From: Pseudomonas bharatica CSV86
GTDB taxonomy: Bacteria; Pseudomonadota; Gammaproteobacteria; Pseudomonadales; Pseudomonadaceae
Direction of reading: 5' to 3'
Assembly (NCBI RefSeq): GCF_000319305.2
Contig: NZ_AMWJ02000001.1
Location: 1,465,001-1,529,000, forward strand
Length of the DNA stretch: 64,000 nt
Shown here: one piece after another, positions 11,591 to 20,534 of the stretch
How positions within the stretch are numbered: position 1 is the first letter of the stretch
Layout of the letters: each line of letters opens with the position of its first letter
Made by a program: the position numbers and the translations under genes
The notes under the pieces: generated by a model
The model's input: the letters and a program-made list of their open reading frames with translations, nothing else
Databases searched by the model: none
Told to the model about the DNA's origin: nothing

Positions 11591-13360
11591 TCAGAAATGC
11601 TCGGCGTCGAGCTGATACAGGCTGGCGCTCCCGGCCTGGATGCCGGCCTGCAGGGACAGGGTCCGCGGCAGCAGGCGGGCGAAATAGAAGGCCGCCGTGG
11701 CCAGCTTGGCTTCGTAGAATTCCGGCTCGTCGGCATGCCGGGCCTTCGCTACCGCCGCCATGCGCGACCACATGTAGGCGTAGGCGACATAGCCGAACAG
11801 GTGCAGGTACTCCACCGACGCCGCACCCACCGCATTGGCATCGACGCCAGCCTGCTCGCGCAGCCATTGGGTGGTGCTCTCCAGTCGTTCCAGCGCTTCC
11901 AGCAAGCGCGCGGCGTAAGGCGGCTCGCTCTCGCAGAATGTGCGGATTTCACTGGCCAGCAGGGCCAGCGACTGTCCGCCATCGGCCACCACCTTGCGCC
12001 CGAGCAGGTCCAGGGCCTGGATACCGTTGGTGCCTTCGTAGATCTGCGCGATCCGCACATCGCGCACCAGTTGCTCCTGGCCCCATTCGCGAATATAGCC
12101 GTGGCCGCCGAATACCTGCTGTCCCAGCACGCAGCTTTCCAGGCCAGTGTCGGTGAAGAACGCCTTGGCCACCGGCGTCAGCAGGGCTACCAGGCGTTGC
12201 GCGGCTTCGCGCTCGCCGGCGTCCTCGGCATACTTGGCGATATCCAGCTGTTGCCCGACGTAGGTGGCGAATGCCCGCCCGCCTTCGGTCAGGGCGCGCA
12301 TGGTCAGCAGCATGCGGCGCACATCGGCATGCACGATGATCGGATCGGCGATCCTGTCCTTGGCTTGCGCACCCGTGGCTGCGCGGCTTTGCAGGCGATC
12401 CCGGGCGTAGGCGGCCGCGCTCTGGTACGACGCCTCGGCGCAACCGATGCCCTGGATGCCGATGGACAGCCGTTCGTAATTCATCATGGTGAACATCGCC
12501 GCCAGTCCACGATTGGGTTCGCCGACCAGGTAACCCACCGCGCCATCGAAGTTCATGACGCAGGTGGCCGAGGCCTTGATGCCCATCTTGTGCTCGACCG
12601 AACCGCAGCTCACCGCGTTGTCCACGCCCAGGCTGCCGTCATCGTTGACCACGCGCTTGGGCACCAGGAACAGCGAGATGCCCTTGGGCCCGGCGGGCGC
12701 GTCCGGCAGCCTGGCCAGGACCAGGTGAATGATGTTCTCGGTGAGGTCCTGGTCGCCACCGGTGATGAAGATCTTGGTCCCGCTGATGGCGTAGCTGCCG
12801 TCGACCAGCGGTTCGGCCTTGCTGCGGATGATGCCCAAGTCGGTGCCCGCATGGGGTTCGGTCAGGCACATGGTACCGGCCCATTCGCCGCTGTACAGGC
12901 GTGGCAGGTATAGCGCGCGCAGGCTATCGCTGGCATGGGCGTCGATGGCCAGGCAGCAGCCGGCGCTCAGCGCCGAGTACAGGCTGAAGGAGCAGTTGGC
13001 GGCGTAAAGCATTTCCTCGAACTGCACTGCGAGCATCTTCGGCATGCCCATGCCGCCATGCTCCGGGTTGCCGGCCAGGCCGACCCATCCACCCTCGCGG
13101 TACGTACGCCAGGCGTCCTTGAAACCTTCCGGGGTGGTGACCTGGCCCGCCTCGAAGCCGACGCCCTGTTCGTCGCCGCTACGGTTGAGCGGGGCGATCA
13201 ATTGGCCGGTAATCTTCGCCGCCTCTTCGAGGATGGCATCGGCGGTCTCGCCGTCGACCGTCGCCGCCAGGGCCGGCAGTCGCGCCCATTGGGCCGGGCC
13301 CTGGAACACTTCATGAAGGACGAAGCGCATATCGCGCAGCGGGGCATTGAATTCAGGCAT
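11591..13360 (-). CDS. Acyl-CoA dehydrogenase, DmdC-like long form
   Basis: A 589-aa FAD flavoenzyme that would introduce an alpha-beta double bond into an acyl-CoA. The N, middle and C domains are in order: MCLTEPHAGTDLG (flavin/substrate loop) near residue 165, MNYERLSIGIQ near 292, and the catalytic Glu in YEGTNGIQ near 436. An extra C-terminal domain of about 130 residues marks the long subfamily that includes 3-methylmercaptopropionyl-CoA dehydrogenase DmdC. The ligase gene ends 30 bases upstream on the same strand, so the two are an operon. The true substrate may be a medium- or branched-chain acyl-CoA, because most Pseudomonas members are not known DMSP enzymes. Confidence 0.93.
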   Translation of the reverse strand: MPEFNAPLRDMRFVLHEVFQGPAQWARLPALAATVDGETADAILEEAAKITGQLIAPLNRSGDEQGVGFEAGQVTTPEGFKDAWRTYREGGWVGLAGNPEHGGMGMPKMLAVQFEEMLYAANCSFSLYSALSAGCCLAIDAHASDSLRALYLPRLYSGEWAGTMCLTEPHAGTDLGIIRSKAEPLVDGSYAISGTKIFITGGDQDLTENIIHLVLARLPDAPAGPKGISLFLVPKRVVNDDGSLGVDNAVSCGSVEHKMGIKASATCVMNFDGAVGYLVGEPNRGLAAMFTMMNYERLSIGIQGIGCAEASYQSAAAYARDRLQSRAATGAQAKDRIADPIIVHADVRRMLLTMRALTEGGRAFATYVGQQLDIAKYAEDAGEREAAQRLVALLTPVAKAFFTDTGLESCVLGQQVFGGHGYIREWGQEQLVRDVRIAQIYEGTNGIQALDLLGRKVVADGGQSLALLASEIRTFCESEPPYAARLLEALERLESTTQWLREQAGVDANAVGAASVEYLHLFGYVAYAYMWSRMAAVAKARHADEPEFYEAKLATAAFYFARLLPRTLSLQAGIQAGSASLYQLDAEHF

Positions 13361-13390
13361 CTTGGTTCTCGTAATAAAAGGAGGGACGGA

Positions 13391-15013
13391 TCAGAGCGCC
13401 TTGGCCCAGTCGCGCAGCAGGTACTTCTGGATCTTGCCGGTGGAGGTCTTCGGCAGGTCGCGGAAGATCACCGTCTTCGGCAGCTTGAAGCCGGCCAGGT
13501 GTTCGCGGCAGAAGGCGATGATCTCGGCCTCGCGGGTGTCTTCGAAGCCGGGCTTGAGGCTGATCCAGGCGCAGGGCGTCTCGCCCCATTTCTCGTCCGG
13601 CCGGGCGACCACGGCGGCTTCGAGCACGGCGGGATGGCGGTATAGCGTGTCCTCCACTTCGATGGTGGAAATGTTCTCGCCGCCGGAAATGATGATGTCC
13701 TTGAGCCGGTCCTTGATCTCGACATAGCCGTCCGGATGGCAGACCGCCAGGTCGCCGGTATGGAACCAGCCGCCACGGAAGGCTTCGGCAGTGGCTTCGG
13801 GGTTCTTCAGGTAGCCCTTCATCACCGTGTTGCCGCGCATGAAGATCTCGCCCAGGGTGTTGCCGTCCCGTGCCACGGGTTCGAGGGTCTGCGGGTCGGC
13901 GACCATCAGGCCTTCGAGGGTGGCGTAGCGCACGCCTTGACGCGATTTGATCCGTGCCCGTTCCTGCAACGGCTTTTCATCCCACTCGGCGTGCCAGGCG
14001 CAGACCGTCACGGGCCCGTAGACCTCGGTCAATCCATACACGTGGGTGACCTTGATGCCCATTTCCTCCACCGCGCCAATGACCTTGGCCGGTGGCGCCG
14101 CGCCGGCGACCATGGCATTGACCGGATGGTCGATGGCCGCCTTGGCCGAGTCGGGCATGTTGATCAGCGCATTGAGTACGATGGGGGCACCGCACAGGTG
14201 GCTGACCTGGTGTTCGCGGATCAGGGTGAGGATCTTCTGCGGATCGACCCGGCGCAGGAACACATGGGTTCCGGCCAGGGCGGTGACGGTCCAGGGATAG
14301 CACCAGCCGTTGCAGTGGAACATCGGCAGGGTCCACAGGTACACCGGATGATTGCCCATGGCCCAGGTCATCTGGTTGCCCAGGGAGTTCAGGTAGGCGC
14401 CGCGGTGGTGATAGACCACGCCCTTGGGGTTGCCGGTGGTGCCGGAGGTGTAGTTCAGCGAGATCGCTTGCCACTCGTCCTCGGGCCACTGCCAGGCGAA
14501 CTGCGGGTCGCCTTCGGCAAGGAAAGCCTCGTAGTCCAGCTCGCTGACCGCGCAGCCTTCGCCGTACTCGGGATCGTCCACATCCACCACCAGCGGCGGA
14601 TGTTCCATCAACTGCAGGGCGGCGCCGATGACCTTGTGGAATTCGCGGTCGGTGATCAGCACCTTGGCTTCACCATGTTCCAGCATGAAGGCAATGGCTT
14701 CGGCGTCGAGGCGCACGTTGAGGGCATTGAGCACGGCGCCGATCATCGGCACGCCGAAATGCGCTTCGAGCATCGCCGGGATATTCGGCAGCATCACCGC
14801 CACCGTATCGCCCTGGCCGATGCCGCGGCCGGCCAGGGCGCTGGCCAGGCGTCGGCAGCGCTGGTAGGTTTCCTGCCAGTTGCGCCGGATAGAACCGTGG
14901 ATCACCGCCGGGTAGTCGCCGTACACGGCGGCGGTGCGTTCGATGAAGCTCAGGGGAGTAAGGGCGACATGGTTGACAGGCGCGGGCTGCAGGCCCTCGG
15001 AGAAGATCGACAT
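13391..15013 (-). CDS. Acyl-CoA synthetase (AMP-forming), DmdB-like
   Basis: A 540-aa ANL-superfamily ligase that activates a carboxylate as acyl-AMP and then acyl-CoA. The P-loop-like signature YTSGTTGNPKGV lies near residues 190-201, the A5 motif VYGLTEVYGP near 323, the A7 motif GWFHTGDLA near 416, and the C-terminal catalytic Lys in PKTSTGKIQKY near 525. It belongs to the group that includes medium-chain and 3-methylmercaptopropionate ligases. Together with the next gene it forms the first two steps of a beta-oxidation-like route. A histidine kinase/regulator pair is transcribed divergently from 157 bases away and may control it. Confidence 0.93.
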   Translation of the reverse strand: MSIFSEGLQPAPVNHVALTPLSFIERTAAVYGDYPAVIHGSIRRNWQETYQRCRRLASALAGRGIGQGDTVAVMLPNIPAMLEAHFGVPMIGAVLNALNVRLDAEAIAFMLEHGEAKVLITDREFHKVIGAALQLMEHPPLVVDVDDPEYGEGCAVSELDYEAFLAEGDPQFAWQWPEDEWQAISLNYTSGTTGNPKGVVYHHRGAYLNSLGNQMTWAMGNHPVYLWTLPMFHCNGWCYPWTVTALAGTHVFLRRVDPQKILTLIREHQVSHLCGAPIVLNALINMPDSAKAAIDHPVNAMVAGAAPPAKVIGAVEEMGIKVTHVYGLTEVYGPVTVCAWHAEWDEKPLQERARIKSRQGVRYATLEGLMVADPQTLEPVARDGNTLGEIFMRGNTVMKGYLKNPEATAEAFRGGWFHTGDLAVCHPDGYVEIKDRLKDIIISGGENISTIEVEDTLYRHPAVLEAAVVARPDEKWGETPCAWISLKPGFEDTREAEIIAFCREHLAGFKLPKTVIFRDLPKTSTGKIQKYLLRDWAKAL

Positions 15014-15170
15014 AGAAAGCGATGTCCTGTTGGCTGATTGTTAGCTCTGATCAGGGTTCTGGAGCGGGGTGGCCGTTCCGTTGCGTTGATTTTTACGCTG
15101 TTCGCCATGTTACTTGGAAGATAGACTATAGCAATATGGTACAAATACTATAAAAAGCGGAGTCCTCCTT

Positions 15171-16967
15171 GTGACGCTCATTCCTTCGGCCTTGCTCGAT
15201 AACGATCCGCAACCCTCGCTGCTGCTCGACGCCAACGCCGTGCTGCGCGCCGCCAACCCGGCCATGCGCGACGAACTCAATGGCTGGCCGCCGCAAAGCC
15301 TGTCGGTGTTGCTGCCGGCCAACCATGCCGCGCTGGTCCGCGCCTGCCTGGGTCAACAGCGGGCGATTGCCGAGGTCGAGAGCCTGGCCGGCGAGCGCAT
15401 TCTGCTATGGACCTTCATCCCTGCCGGCCCCGATCAGGTGGTTGCGCGGTGCCGTGACGCCACCGGCGAGCGTCGCGCCGAGCGCGAGGCGGCCCAGGCC
15501 CGGCGCCTGTACCGGCTGATTACCGAGAACACCACCGACCTTATTTCCCGGCACACCCCCGACGGCAGTTTCCTCGATGCCTCGCCGGCCTCGTACCGCC
15601 TGCTCGGCTACTGGCCGGAGGAACTGCGCGGGGTCAAGGTGCAGGCCCTGCTGCATCCCCAGGATCGCCGCCAGCACCTTATCCAGGCCTCGACTGCACT
15701 CGAGCGCGATGGCTACCAGACCATGACGTGCCGCGTGCGCCATCGCGACGGTCGCGATCTTTGGTTCGAGATCGCCAGCCGCGCCATTCGCGAGACCTAT
15801 ACCGGTGCGGTGGTGGAGATCGTCAGTGTCTCGCGGGATATCACCGTGCGTATCGAGGCCCAGGAAAACCGCCGGCGCTTGGCCGAAGTGGTGGAGGCCA
15901 ATACCGACCTGGTGCTGTTCACCGATCCTGACGGGCGCCTGACCTACCTCAACCGCTCGGCCCGCCGGGCCCTGGGCCTGACCGCCGTAGAGGATGCACC
16001 CCGCCTGGGCGCACTGCTCGACGCCGAGGCTTGCCAGCGCCTCGATCACGAGGGCTGGCTGCGTGCCGAACGCGAAGGCGTGTGGCAATGCGAAGCGCGG
16101 CTGGCGCCCTACGACGGCGCTGCGGCGTTTCCGGTGTCGCTGGTGTTGCTTGCGCATACGGCGGCCGGCGGCGAGCGCTACTACTCGCTGGTGGCCCGCG
16201 ACATGACCGAGCGCGAACTGCGCGAGACCCAGCAGCGCCGCCACCAGGATGAACTGGCCCACACCGCGCGCCTGGTGACCCTCGGTGAACTGGCCTCGGG
16301 CATTGCCCACGAAATCAACCAGCCGCTGGCCGCCGTGCTCAACTACGCCGCTGCCAGCCAACGTTACCTGCATGCCCTGGAGCGTGATCCGCAGGCTGCC
16401 GGCCGGGTTGCCCAGGGTTTGCAGCGGATCAGCGAACAGGCGACCCACGCCGCCGAAGTGATCAAGCGCCTGCGTGCCTTCCTGCGCAAGGAACCGCGGC
16501 GCCTGCAGGCGCTGTCGGTGGCCGGGGTGGCGCGCGAGGCGGTGCGCCTGTGTGCCTGGGAGGCGACGCAGGCGCAGGTGACGATCGAGCAGCGAATGGC
16601 GGACAATCTGCCGCCGGTGTACGCCGACCGGGTGCTGCTGGAGCAGGTCCTGCTCAATCTGCTGCGCAACGCCATCGACGCCAACCGCGAGCATCAGCCG
16701 GGGCAGCCGTCGCGGATCGTGCTGCGTGGCGAGCAGGAGGGCGCGCGCCTGCTGGTCCAGGTGATCGACCAGGGGCCGGGCGTGGCGCTGGAGCAACTGG
16801 ACGGCATCTTCACCCCCTTCACCACGAGCAAGCCGGAAGGACTGGGCCTTGGCCTGAGCATGAGCCGCAGTATCGTCGAAGGCTTCGGCGGCACGCTCTC
16901 GGCCAGTCCGGGGGAGGGCGGGGGACTGATTCTGAGCTGTCGGCTGGCGCCGGCGGCAAGCGTTTGA
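15171..16967 (+). CDS. PAS-domain sensor histidine kinase
   Basis: A 598-aa kinase with no membrane segment, so probably cytoplasmic. Two PAS domains are recognisable (about residues 110-225 with RLITENTTDLISR, and 235-350 with EVVEANTDLVLF), preceded by a short PAS-like segment. The H-box GIAHEINQPLAAVLNY carries His380, followed by NLLRNAIDANR, GPGV and GLGLGLSMSRSIV. This FixL/DctB-like kinase is paired with the FixJ-type regulator 14 bases downstream. The GTG start at 15171 has GGAG eight bases upstream. Its position opposite the acyl-CoA ligase operon suggests it senses a metabolite of that pathway, which is inference. Confidence 0.92.
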   Translation: MTLIPSALLDNDPQPSLLLDANAVLRAANPAMRDELNGWPPQSLSVLLPANHAALVRACLGQQRAIAEVESLAGERILLWTFIPAGPDQVVARCRDATGERRAEREAAQARRLYRLITENTTDLISRHTPDGSFLDASPASYRLLGYWPEELRGVKVQALLHPQDRRQHLIQASTALERDGYQTMTCRVRHRDGRDLWFEIASRAIRETYTGAVVEIVSVSRDITVRIEAQENRRRLAEVVEANTDLVLFTDPDGRLTYLNRSARRALGLTAVEDAPRLGALLDAEACQRLDHEGWLRAEREGVWQCEARLAPYDGAAAFPVSLVLLAHTAAGGERYYSLVARDMTERELRETQQRRHQDELAHTARLVTLGELASGIAHEINQPLAAVLNYAAASQRYLHALERDPQAAGRVAQGLQRISEQATHAAEVIKRLRAFLRKEPRRLQALSVAGVAREAVRLCAWEATQAQVTIEQRMADNLPPVYADRVLLEQVLLNLLRNAIDANREHQPGQPSRIVLRGEQEGARLLVQVIDQGPGVALEQLDGIFTPFTTSKPEGLGLGLSMSRSIVEGFGGTLSASPGEGGGLILSCRLAPAASV

Positions 16968-16981
16968 ACAAGGGGACTCTG

Positions 16982-17608
16982 ATGCAGGATCCGAAGGTCT
17001 ATGTGGTCGACGACGACCAGGGCATGCTCGATTCAACGGTGTGGCTGCTGGAGTCGGTGGGCCTGGTGGCCCTGCCATTCACCAGTGGCCAGGCCTTTCT
17101 CGACGCCTGCGACGGCGACTTGCCGGCATGCGTGCTGCTCGATGTGCGCATGCCCGGCATGGGCGGCCTGAGCGTGCAGGAAGCGTTGCGGGCGAAGGGG
17201 ATCGACCTGCCGGTGATCTTCGTCAGTGGTCACGCCGATGTGCCGATCGTGGTCAGGGCTTTCAAGGCCGGTGCCTGCGACTTCATCGAAAAGCCGTACA
17301 ACGACCAGATGCTCTTGGACAGCGTCCAGGATGCCTTGGGGCGTTCGTCGCAGATCCAGGTCGGCAGCCGCCAGCGCGACGCGGTGCAGGCACGGATCGG
17401 CAGCCTCACGCCGCGCGAGCGCGATGTGTTCGTGCCGCTGGTCAAGGGTTACACCAACCGGGAGATTGCCGAGCAACTGGAGGTCAGCGTCAAGACCGTC
17501 GACCTGTACCGCTCGCGGGTCATGAAGCGTATGCAGGCCGAGCACCTGCCGGAACTGGTGGGGATGGCGATTGCTTGTGGTGTCGTCGAGCCGTTGAATC
17601 TCCGCTGA
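16982..17608 (+). CDS. FixJ/NarL-type response regulator
   Basis: A 208-aa regulator. The receiver domain occupies residues 1-120 with VVDDDQGM near the start, phosphoacceptor Asp54 in LLDVRMPG and Lys in FIEKPY. A LuxR-type helix-turn-helix follows at about 140-200 (LTPRERDVFVPLVKGYTNREIA). The sensor kinase gene ends 14 bases upstream, so the pair is an operon. A longer open frame running into the kinase gene is a shadow; the ATG at 16982 matches the conserved MxDPxVYVVDDD start. Targets are likely the divergent acyl-CoA genes. Confidence 0.93.
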   Translation: MQDPKVYVVDDDQGMLDSTVWLLESVGLVALPFTSGQAFLDACDGDLPACVLLDVRMPGMGGLSVQEALRAKGIDLPVIFVSGHADVPIVVRAFKAGACDFIEKPYNDQMLLDSVQDALGRSSQIQVGSRQRDAVQARIGSLTPRERDVFVPLVKGYTNREIAEQLEVSVKTVDLYRSRVMKRMQAEHLPELVGMAIACGVVEPLNLR

Positions 17609-17610
17609 CC

Positions 17611-17691
17611 CCATCGCTGGCAAGCCAGCTCCCACAGGGGCCGCAGCGCCGCTAAACCCTGTGGGAGCTGGCTTGCCAGCGATGAGGCCCT
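17611..17691. repeat. REP pair (inverted)
   Basis: Two copies of the core GCTGGCTTGCCAGCGAT in inverted orientation, separated by about 16 bases. They sit between convergent genes and can form a long hairpin. Confidence 0.9.
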
Positions 17692-17713
17692 GAAAGTCAC
17701 TAAAGATCCCGGA

Positions 17714-18034
17714 TCAGGAACGACGCCCCAGCAACAACCCCACTACCAATCCAAACCCCGCCGAAATCGCCACCGTCTGCCACGGATGCCCGCCAATGTA
17801 CTGCTCGGTGGCGTCCACCACCGGCTTGGCCCTGTCACGCACGTTACCCACCGCCTGGCCGGCCTGTTTCAACTTGAGCTGCAACTGGGCACGCAGGGTC
17901 TCGGCTTCTTCGCCGACCAGCGAGGCGCTGTCGTTGAGCAGCTTCTCCGACTCCTGGATCAGTGCCTGCAGTTCGCTGAACGCCTGGTCCTTGATCTGCT
18001 CGCTTTCGGTGTGCTGGGTGGTTTTCCTGGCCAT
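17714..18034 (-). CDS. DUF883 family protein (ElaB/YqjD-like)
   Basis: A 106-aa protein of the ElaB/YqjD group, which in E. coli are inner-membrane proteins that bind ribosomes in stationary phase. The N-terminal 80 residues are helical and charged with heptad-like spacing (coiled coil). A single C-terminal membrane helix follows the signature HPWQTVAISAGFGLVVG and ends LLGRRS. ATG 18034 has AGGAAG upstream. It is monocistronic. Confidence 0.9.
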   Translation of the reverse strand: MARKTTQHTESEQIKDQAFSELQALIQESEKLLNDSASLVGEEAETLRAQLQLKLKQAGQAVGNVRDRAKPVVDATEQYIGGHPWQTVAISAGFGLVVGLLLGRRS

Positions 18035-18166
18035 TGCGCTTCCTCGGTCAAGTCATACGTCGATGTGTGATGGACGCCCGCCGGTACGGAAAAGTTGCAC
18101 CGGTTTGCAGGGCATCGGCGGCTACAGTGTAAGATAGCGCCCATTTTCAAGCGGCAGGAATTACCC

Positions 18167-18433
18167 ATGAGTTTCAATCTGGCCAACAAGAGTTTCGCCG
18201 AACGGGCCGAGATCGAAGACGAAAAAGCCCGGCTGTTCGAGCTATGGCAGACCAACCTGGCCAAGGCCAAGGGCGAAGCCGTCCGCCTGATCGGCGAGAA
18301 GCCGCGGCGCAAGGGCAAATGGGCGGAGTGGGTGCGGGCCGAACTGGACGCCATGTCGCCGCCGGAATACGCCAACATGGTGCGCGGCGAGGTCAACAAG
18401 CTGATGGCGGCGGCCAGCGCCAGTAAGGCCTGA
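18167..18433 (+). CDS. Small conserved hypothetical protein
   Basis: An 88-aa soluble, highly charged protein with no signal peptide. It is rich in Lys, Glu and Ala and predicted helical (FAERAEIEDEKARLFELW, then KPRRKGKWAEWVRAEL). It has a good AGGAA site and an ATG at 18167. I do not recognise a named domain. The gene is convergent with the LEA-type lipoprotein gene, and stops are only three bases apart. Confidence 0.75.
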   Translation: MSFNLANKSFAERAEIEDEKARLFELWQTNLAKAKGEAVRLIGEKPRRKGKWAEWVRAELDAMSPPEYANMVRGEVNKLMAAASASKA

Positions 18434-18436
18434 GCT

Positions 18437-18895
18437 TCAACGCGGCAGCTCGAAGGTGCCGCGGTCCTTGAAGCGCATGGTGCCGAAGGCACCCCCGGCG
18501 AGCTTGCCATTGACCTCGTAGGGCATGCCGTCGAGGCTGCTCATCTGGCTCAGGCCCACGGCCTGGCGCAATACCGAAAACGCGGTGATGCTTACCGGCA
18601 CTACCAGCACCTGTTCGCTGAAGCGGCCAATGCTGCCGTGCTGGTCGCTGACGCCGGCGGCCAGCGGCTGGCCATTGACCTTCAGGTTCAGGGCCACGCC
18701 ATTGAAGTCGATGACCGTCTCGTTGGGGTTCTGCACCCGCAATTTCACCGCCATGCGCAACTCCAGGTCCTGGCCGGGCAGGGGGTCGATGCCGATCACG
18801 CTGATGTTCACCGGATCTCGCCCCTGGAACAGCGCACAGGCTGACAGGGCGAGGATCAGGCTCAGGCCGGTGAGATGGCGCAACAGGCGGGTCAT
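18437..18895 (-). CDS. LEA type 2 / WHy-domain lipoprotein
   Basis: A 152-aa lipoprotein. The N terminus is a lipoprotein signal with lipobox LSAC, so Cys at about residue 20 would be lipidated. The rest is one water-stress/hypersensitive-response (LEA14-type) beta-sandwich with the recognisable LRVQNPNETVIDFNGVALNLKVNG type core. Such proteins are thought to act in desiccation or envelope stress; the specific role is unknown. ATG 18895 with GGAG upstream is chosen over an in-frame ATG at 18997, which would precede the lipoprotein signal with an implausible tail. Confidence 0.88.
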   Translation of the reverse strand: MTRLLRHLTGLSLILALSACALFQGRDPVNISVIGIDPLPGQDLELRMAVKLRVQNPNETVIDFNGVALNLKVNGQPLAAGVSDQHGSIGRFSEQVLVVPVSITAFSVLRQAVGLSQMSSLDGMPYEVNGKLAGGAFGTMRFKDRGTFELPR

Positions 18896-18972
18896 GGCGA
18901 TTGCTCCGGGAACAGGGTGCCCCGGAGTGTGGCAAATGCACGGCGGCGTTGAAAGTCGTACATGACTTGAAA

Positions 18973-18991
18973 GATAATCCTTCTCATTAAA
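18973..18991 (+). promoter_or_regulatory. Fur-box-like site upstream of the ECF sigma gene
   Basis: GATAATCCTTCTCATTAAA matches about 13 of 19 positions of the Fur consensus, including both GATAAT and CATTA outer parts. Its place before a fecI-like gene supports iron control. Confidence 0.7.
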
Positions 18992-19028
18992 GTTCATGTC
19001 CTACTTTCCACGGCGATCTTTCCCACTC

Positions 19029-19547
19029 ATGCTGACGTCCCCCGCTTCAGGGCTGCTGGCCAGTTTCCAGGAGCATTACGATGATCTCCTGCTGTTCCTG
19101 ACCCGGCGTATGAACGACCGCCAGCGCGCGGCCGACGTTGCCCAGGAGACATGGCTCAAGCTGGTGAAGATCGATGAGCAGGACGTGCCGGTAGTGCACG
19201 CCCGCAGCTTCATTTTCCGGGTCGCCGGCAACCTGGCCATCGACACCTTGCGCCGCGAGCAGCGCCAGGAAAGCAACCTCGGCGACAGCGATGTGGCAGG
19301 GCAGATGGTCTGCCCGGGGCCGGCGCCGGAGGCCACGCTGCTGGCCCGGGAGCGCCTGGCCATCCTCGACGAAGCCCTGCTGCAACTCTCCGACAATGCC
19401 CGCCAGGCGTTGCTGCTGAACCGCGTCGAGGGCCTGACCCAGGCGCAGATCGCAAAACGGCTGGGCGTATCCGAAAGCATGGTGGCAAAATACATCGGCC
19501 AGGCCCTGCGCCATTGTCGCGACTGGCTCAAGCACAACCATGACTGA
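19029..19547 (+). CDS. ECF sigma factor, FecI family
   Basis: An iron-starvation type sigma factor of about 172 aa. Sigma region 2 contains FQEHYDDLLLFLTRR...DVAQETWLKL and region 4 LSDNARQALLLNRVEGLTQAQIAKRLGVSESMV. The family directs RNA polymerase to a TonB-receptor promoter after a signal from FecR. An ATG at 18996 would add eleven residues but lies only five bases from the Fur-like box, so I prefer 19029; neither has a strong ribosome site. The stop overlaps the start of the FecR gene by eight bases, showing coupling. Confidence 0.92.
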   Translation: MLTSPASGLLASFQEHYDDLLLFLTRRMNDRQRAADVAQETWLKLVKIDEQDVPVVHARSFIFRVAGNLAIDTLRREQRQESNLGDSDVAGQMVCPGPAPEATLLARERLAILDEALLQLSDNARQALLLNRVEGLTQAQIAKRLGVSESMVAKYIGQALRHCRDWLKHNHD

Positions 19548-20418
19548 CGCGCGCATGCCTTCCGAACCCCAGCCCATCCTCGATCTTTCAGATGCTGCCA
19601 TCGATTGGCAGGTGCTGTTGCATTCGGGCACTGCCAGTGCCGCCGACCGGTCCCGCTACCAGCGCTGGCGCGAACTCAGCGCCGAACATCTGGCCGCCGC
19701 CGAGGAGGCCGAGGCACTGTGGGGCGATATCGGCCACACCGAAGCTGCCGCCAGGTTGTCCGTCGTGCCGCGCCGCAGCCGTCGCTGGGGCTCGGCCATC
19801 GCCGCTTCGCTGGTGCTAGCGCTGGTGGGCTACGGTGGCTGGCAACAGGCACCGGCACTGCTGGCCGACTACCACACCAGCACTGGTGAGCGCCGCACCG
19901 TAACTCTGGAAGACGGCTCGCGGGTCACCCTCAACAGCGCCAGCGCGTTTTCGGTGAAGTACAGCGACGACCGGCGCCTGGTGTCGTTGCGCGAAGGCGA
20001 GGCGCTGTTCGAGCCGGCGCAGGATCCGCGGCCGTTCGTGGTCGATAGCGGCGACGAACGGGTGCAGGGCAGTGGTGCGGTGTTCAGCGTGCGTCGCCAG
20101 GGCCAGGCCGCCAGTGTGGTGGTGGCCCGTGGCGAGGCGCGGGTCGGCGAGCGCCTGCTCGCGGCGAGCCCCGATGCCCAGGCGCAAACTGCCTGGCAAC
20201 GCGGCAAGCTGATCTTCAACGGCCGCCCGCTACGGGAAGTGATCGCCGAGCTGGAGCGCTACCAGCACGGGCGCATCCTGATTTCCGACAACCAGCTCGG
20301 TGCCTTGCCGGTCAGCGGCGTGTTCGATCTCGATGATCCTCACGGCCTGCTGCGCACCCTCGAACAACGCTATGAGCTGAAGGTCACCTATCTGCCGTGG
20401 CTGGCCGTGCTGTACTGA
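19540..20418 (+). CDS. FecR-family anti-sigma / signal-transducing protein
   Basis: A 292-aa inner-membrane protein: cytoplasmic DUF4880 region (AIDWQVLLHSGTAS...), one membrane helix near residues 87-105, and a periplasmic FecR domain (ERRTVTLEDGSRVTLNSASA) with a C-terminal DUF4974-like part. It links the receptor's periplasmic signalling domain to the sigma factor encoded just upstream. The gene overlaps fecI by eight bases, and the receptor gene starts 116 bases downstream. Confidence 0.93.
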   Translation: MTDARMPSEPQPILDLSDAAIDWQVLLHSGTASAADRSRYQRWRELSAEHLAAAEEAEALWGDIGHTEAAARLSVVPRRSRRWGSAIAASLVLALVGYGGWQQAPALLADYHTSTGERRTVTLEDGSRVTLNSASAFSVKYSDDRRLVSLREGEALFEPAQDPRPFVVDSGDERVQGSGAVFSVRRQGQAASVVVARGEARVGERLLAASPDAQAQTAWQRGKLIFNGRPLREVIAELERYQHGRILISDNQLGALPVSGVFDLDDPHGLLRTLEQRYELKVTYLPWLAVLY

Positions 20419-20494
20419 TTCTTCCACCGACAAAATTTTTTTCGAAAGTCACTGCAAGTTCTGCAAGGCCGAATCGTCGTAGTGAGACTGATCA

Positions 20495-20513
20495 GCAACT
20501 CATTCTCATTTAC
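20495..20513 (+). promoter_or_regulatory. Possible Fur/receptor promoter site
   Basis: A Fur-like 19-mer containing ACTCATTCTCATTT matches about 11 of 19 consensus positions, 21 bases before the receptor GTG. A CGTCGT near 20475 could serve as a -10 for a FecI-type sigma. The evidence is weak. Confidence 0.4.
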
Positions 20514-20534
20514 GCATTCGTCTGGAAGAAAACA

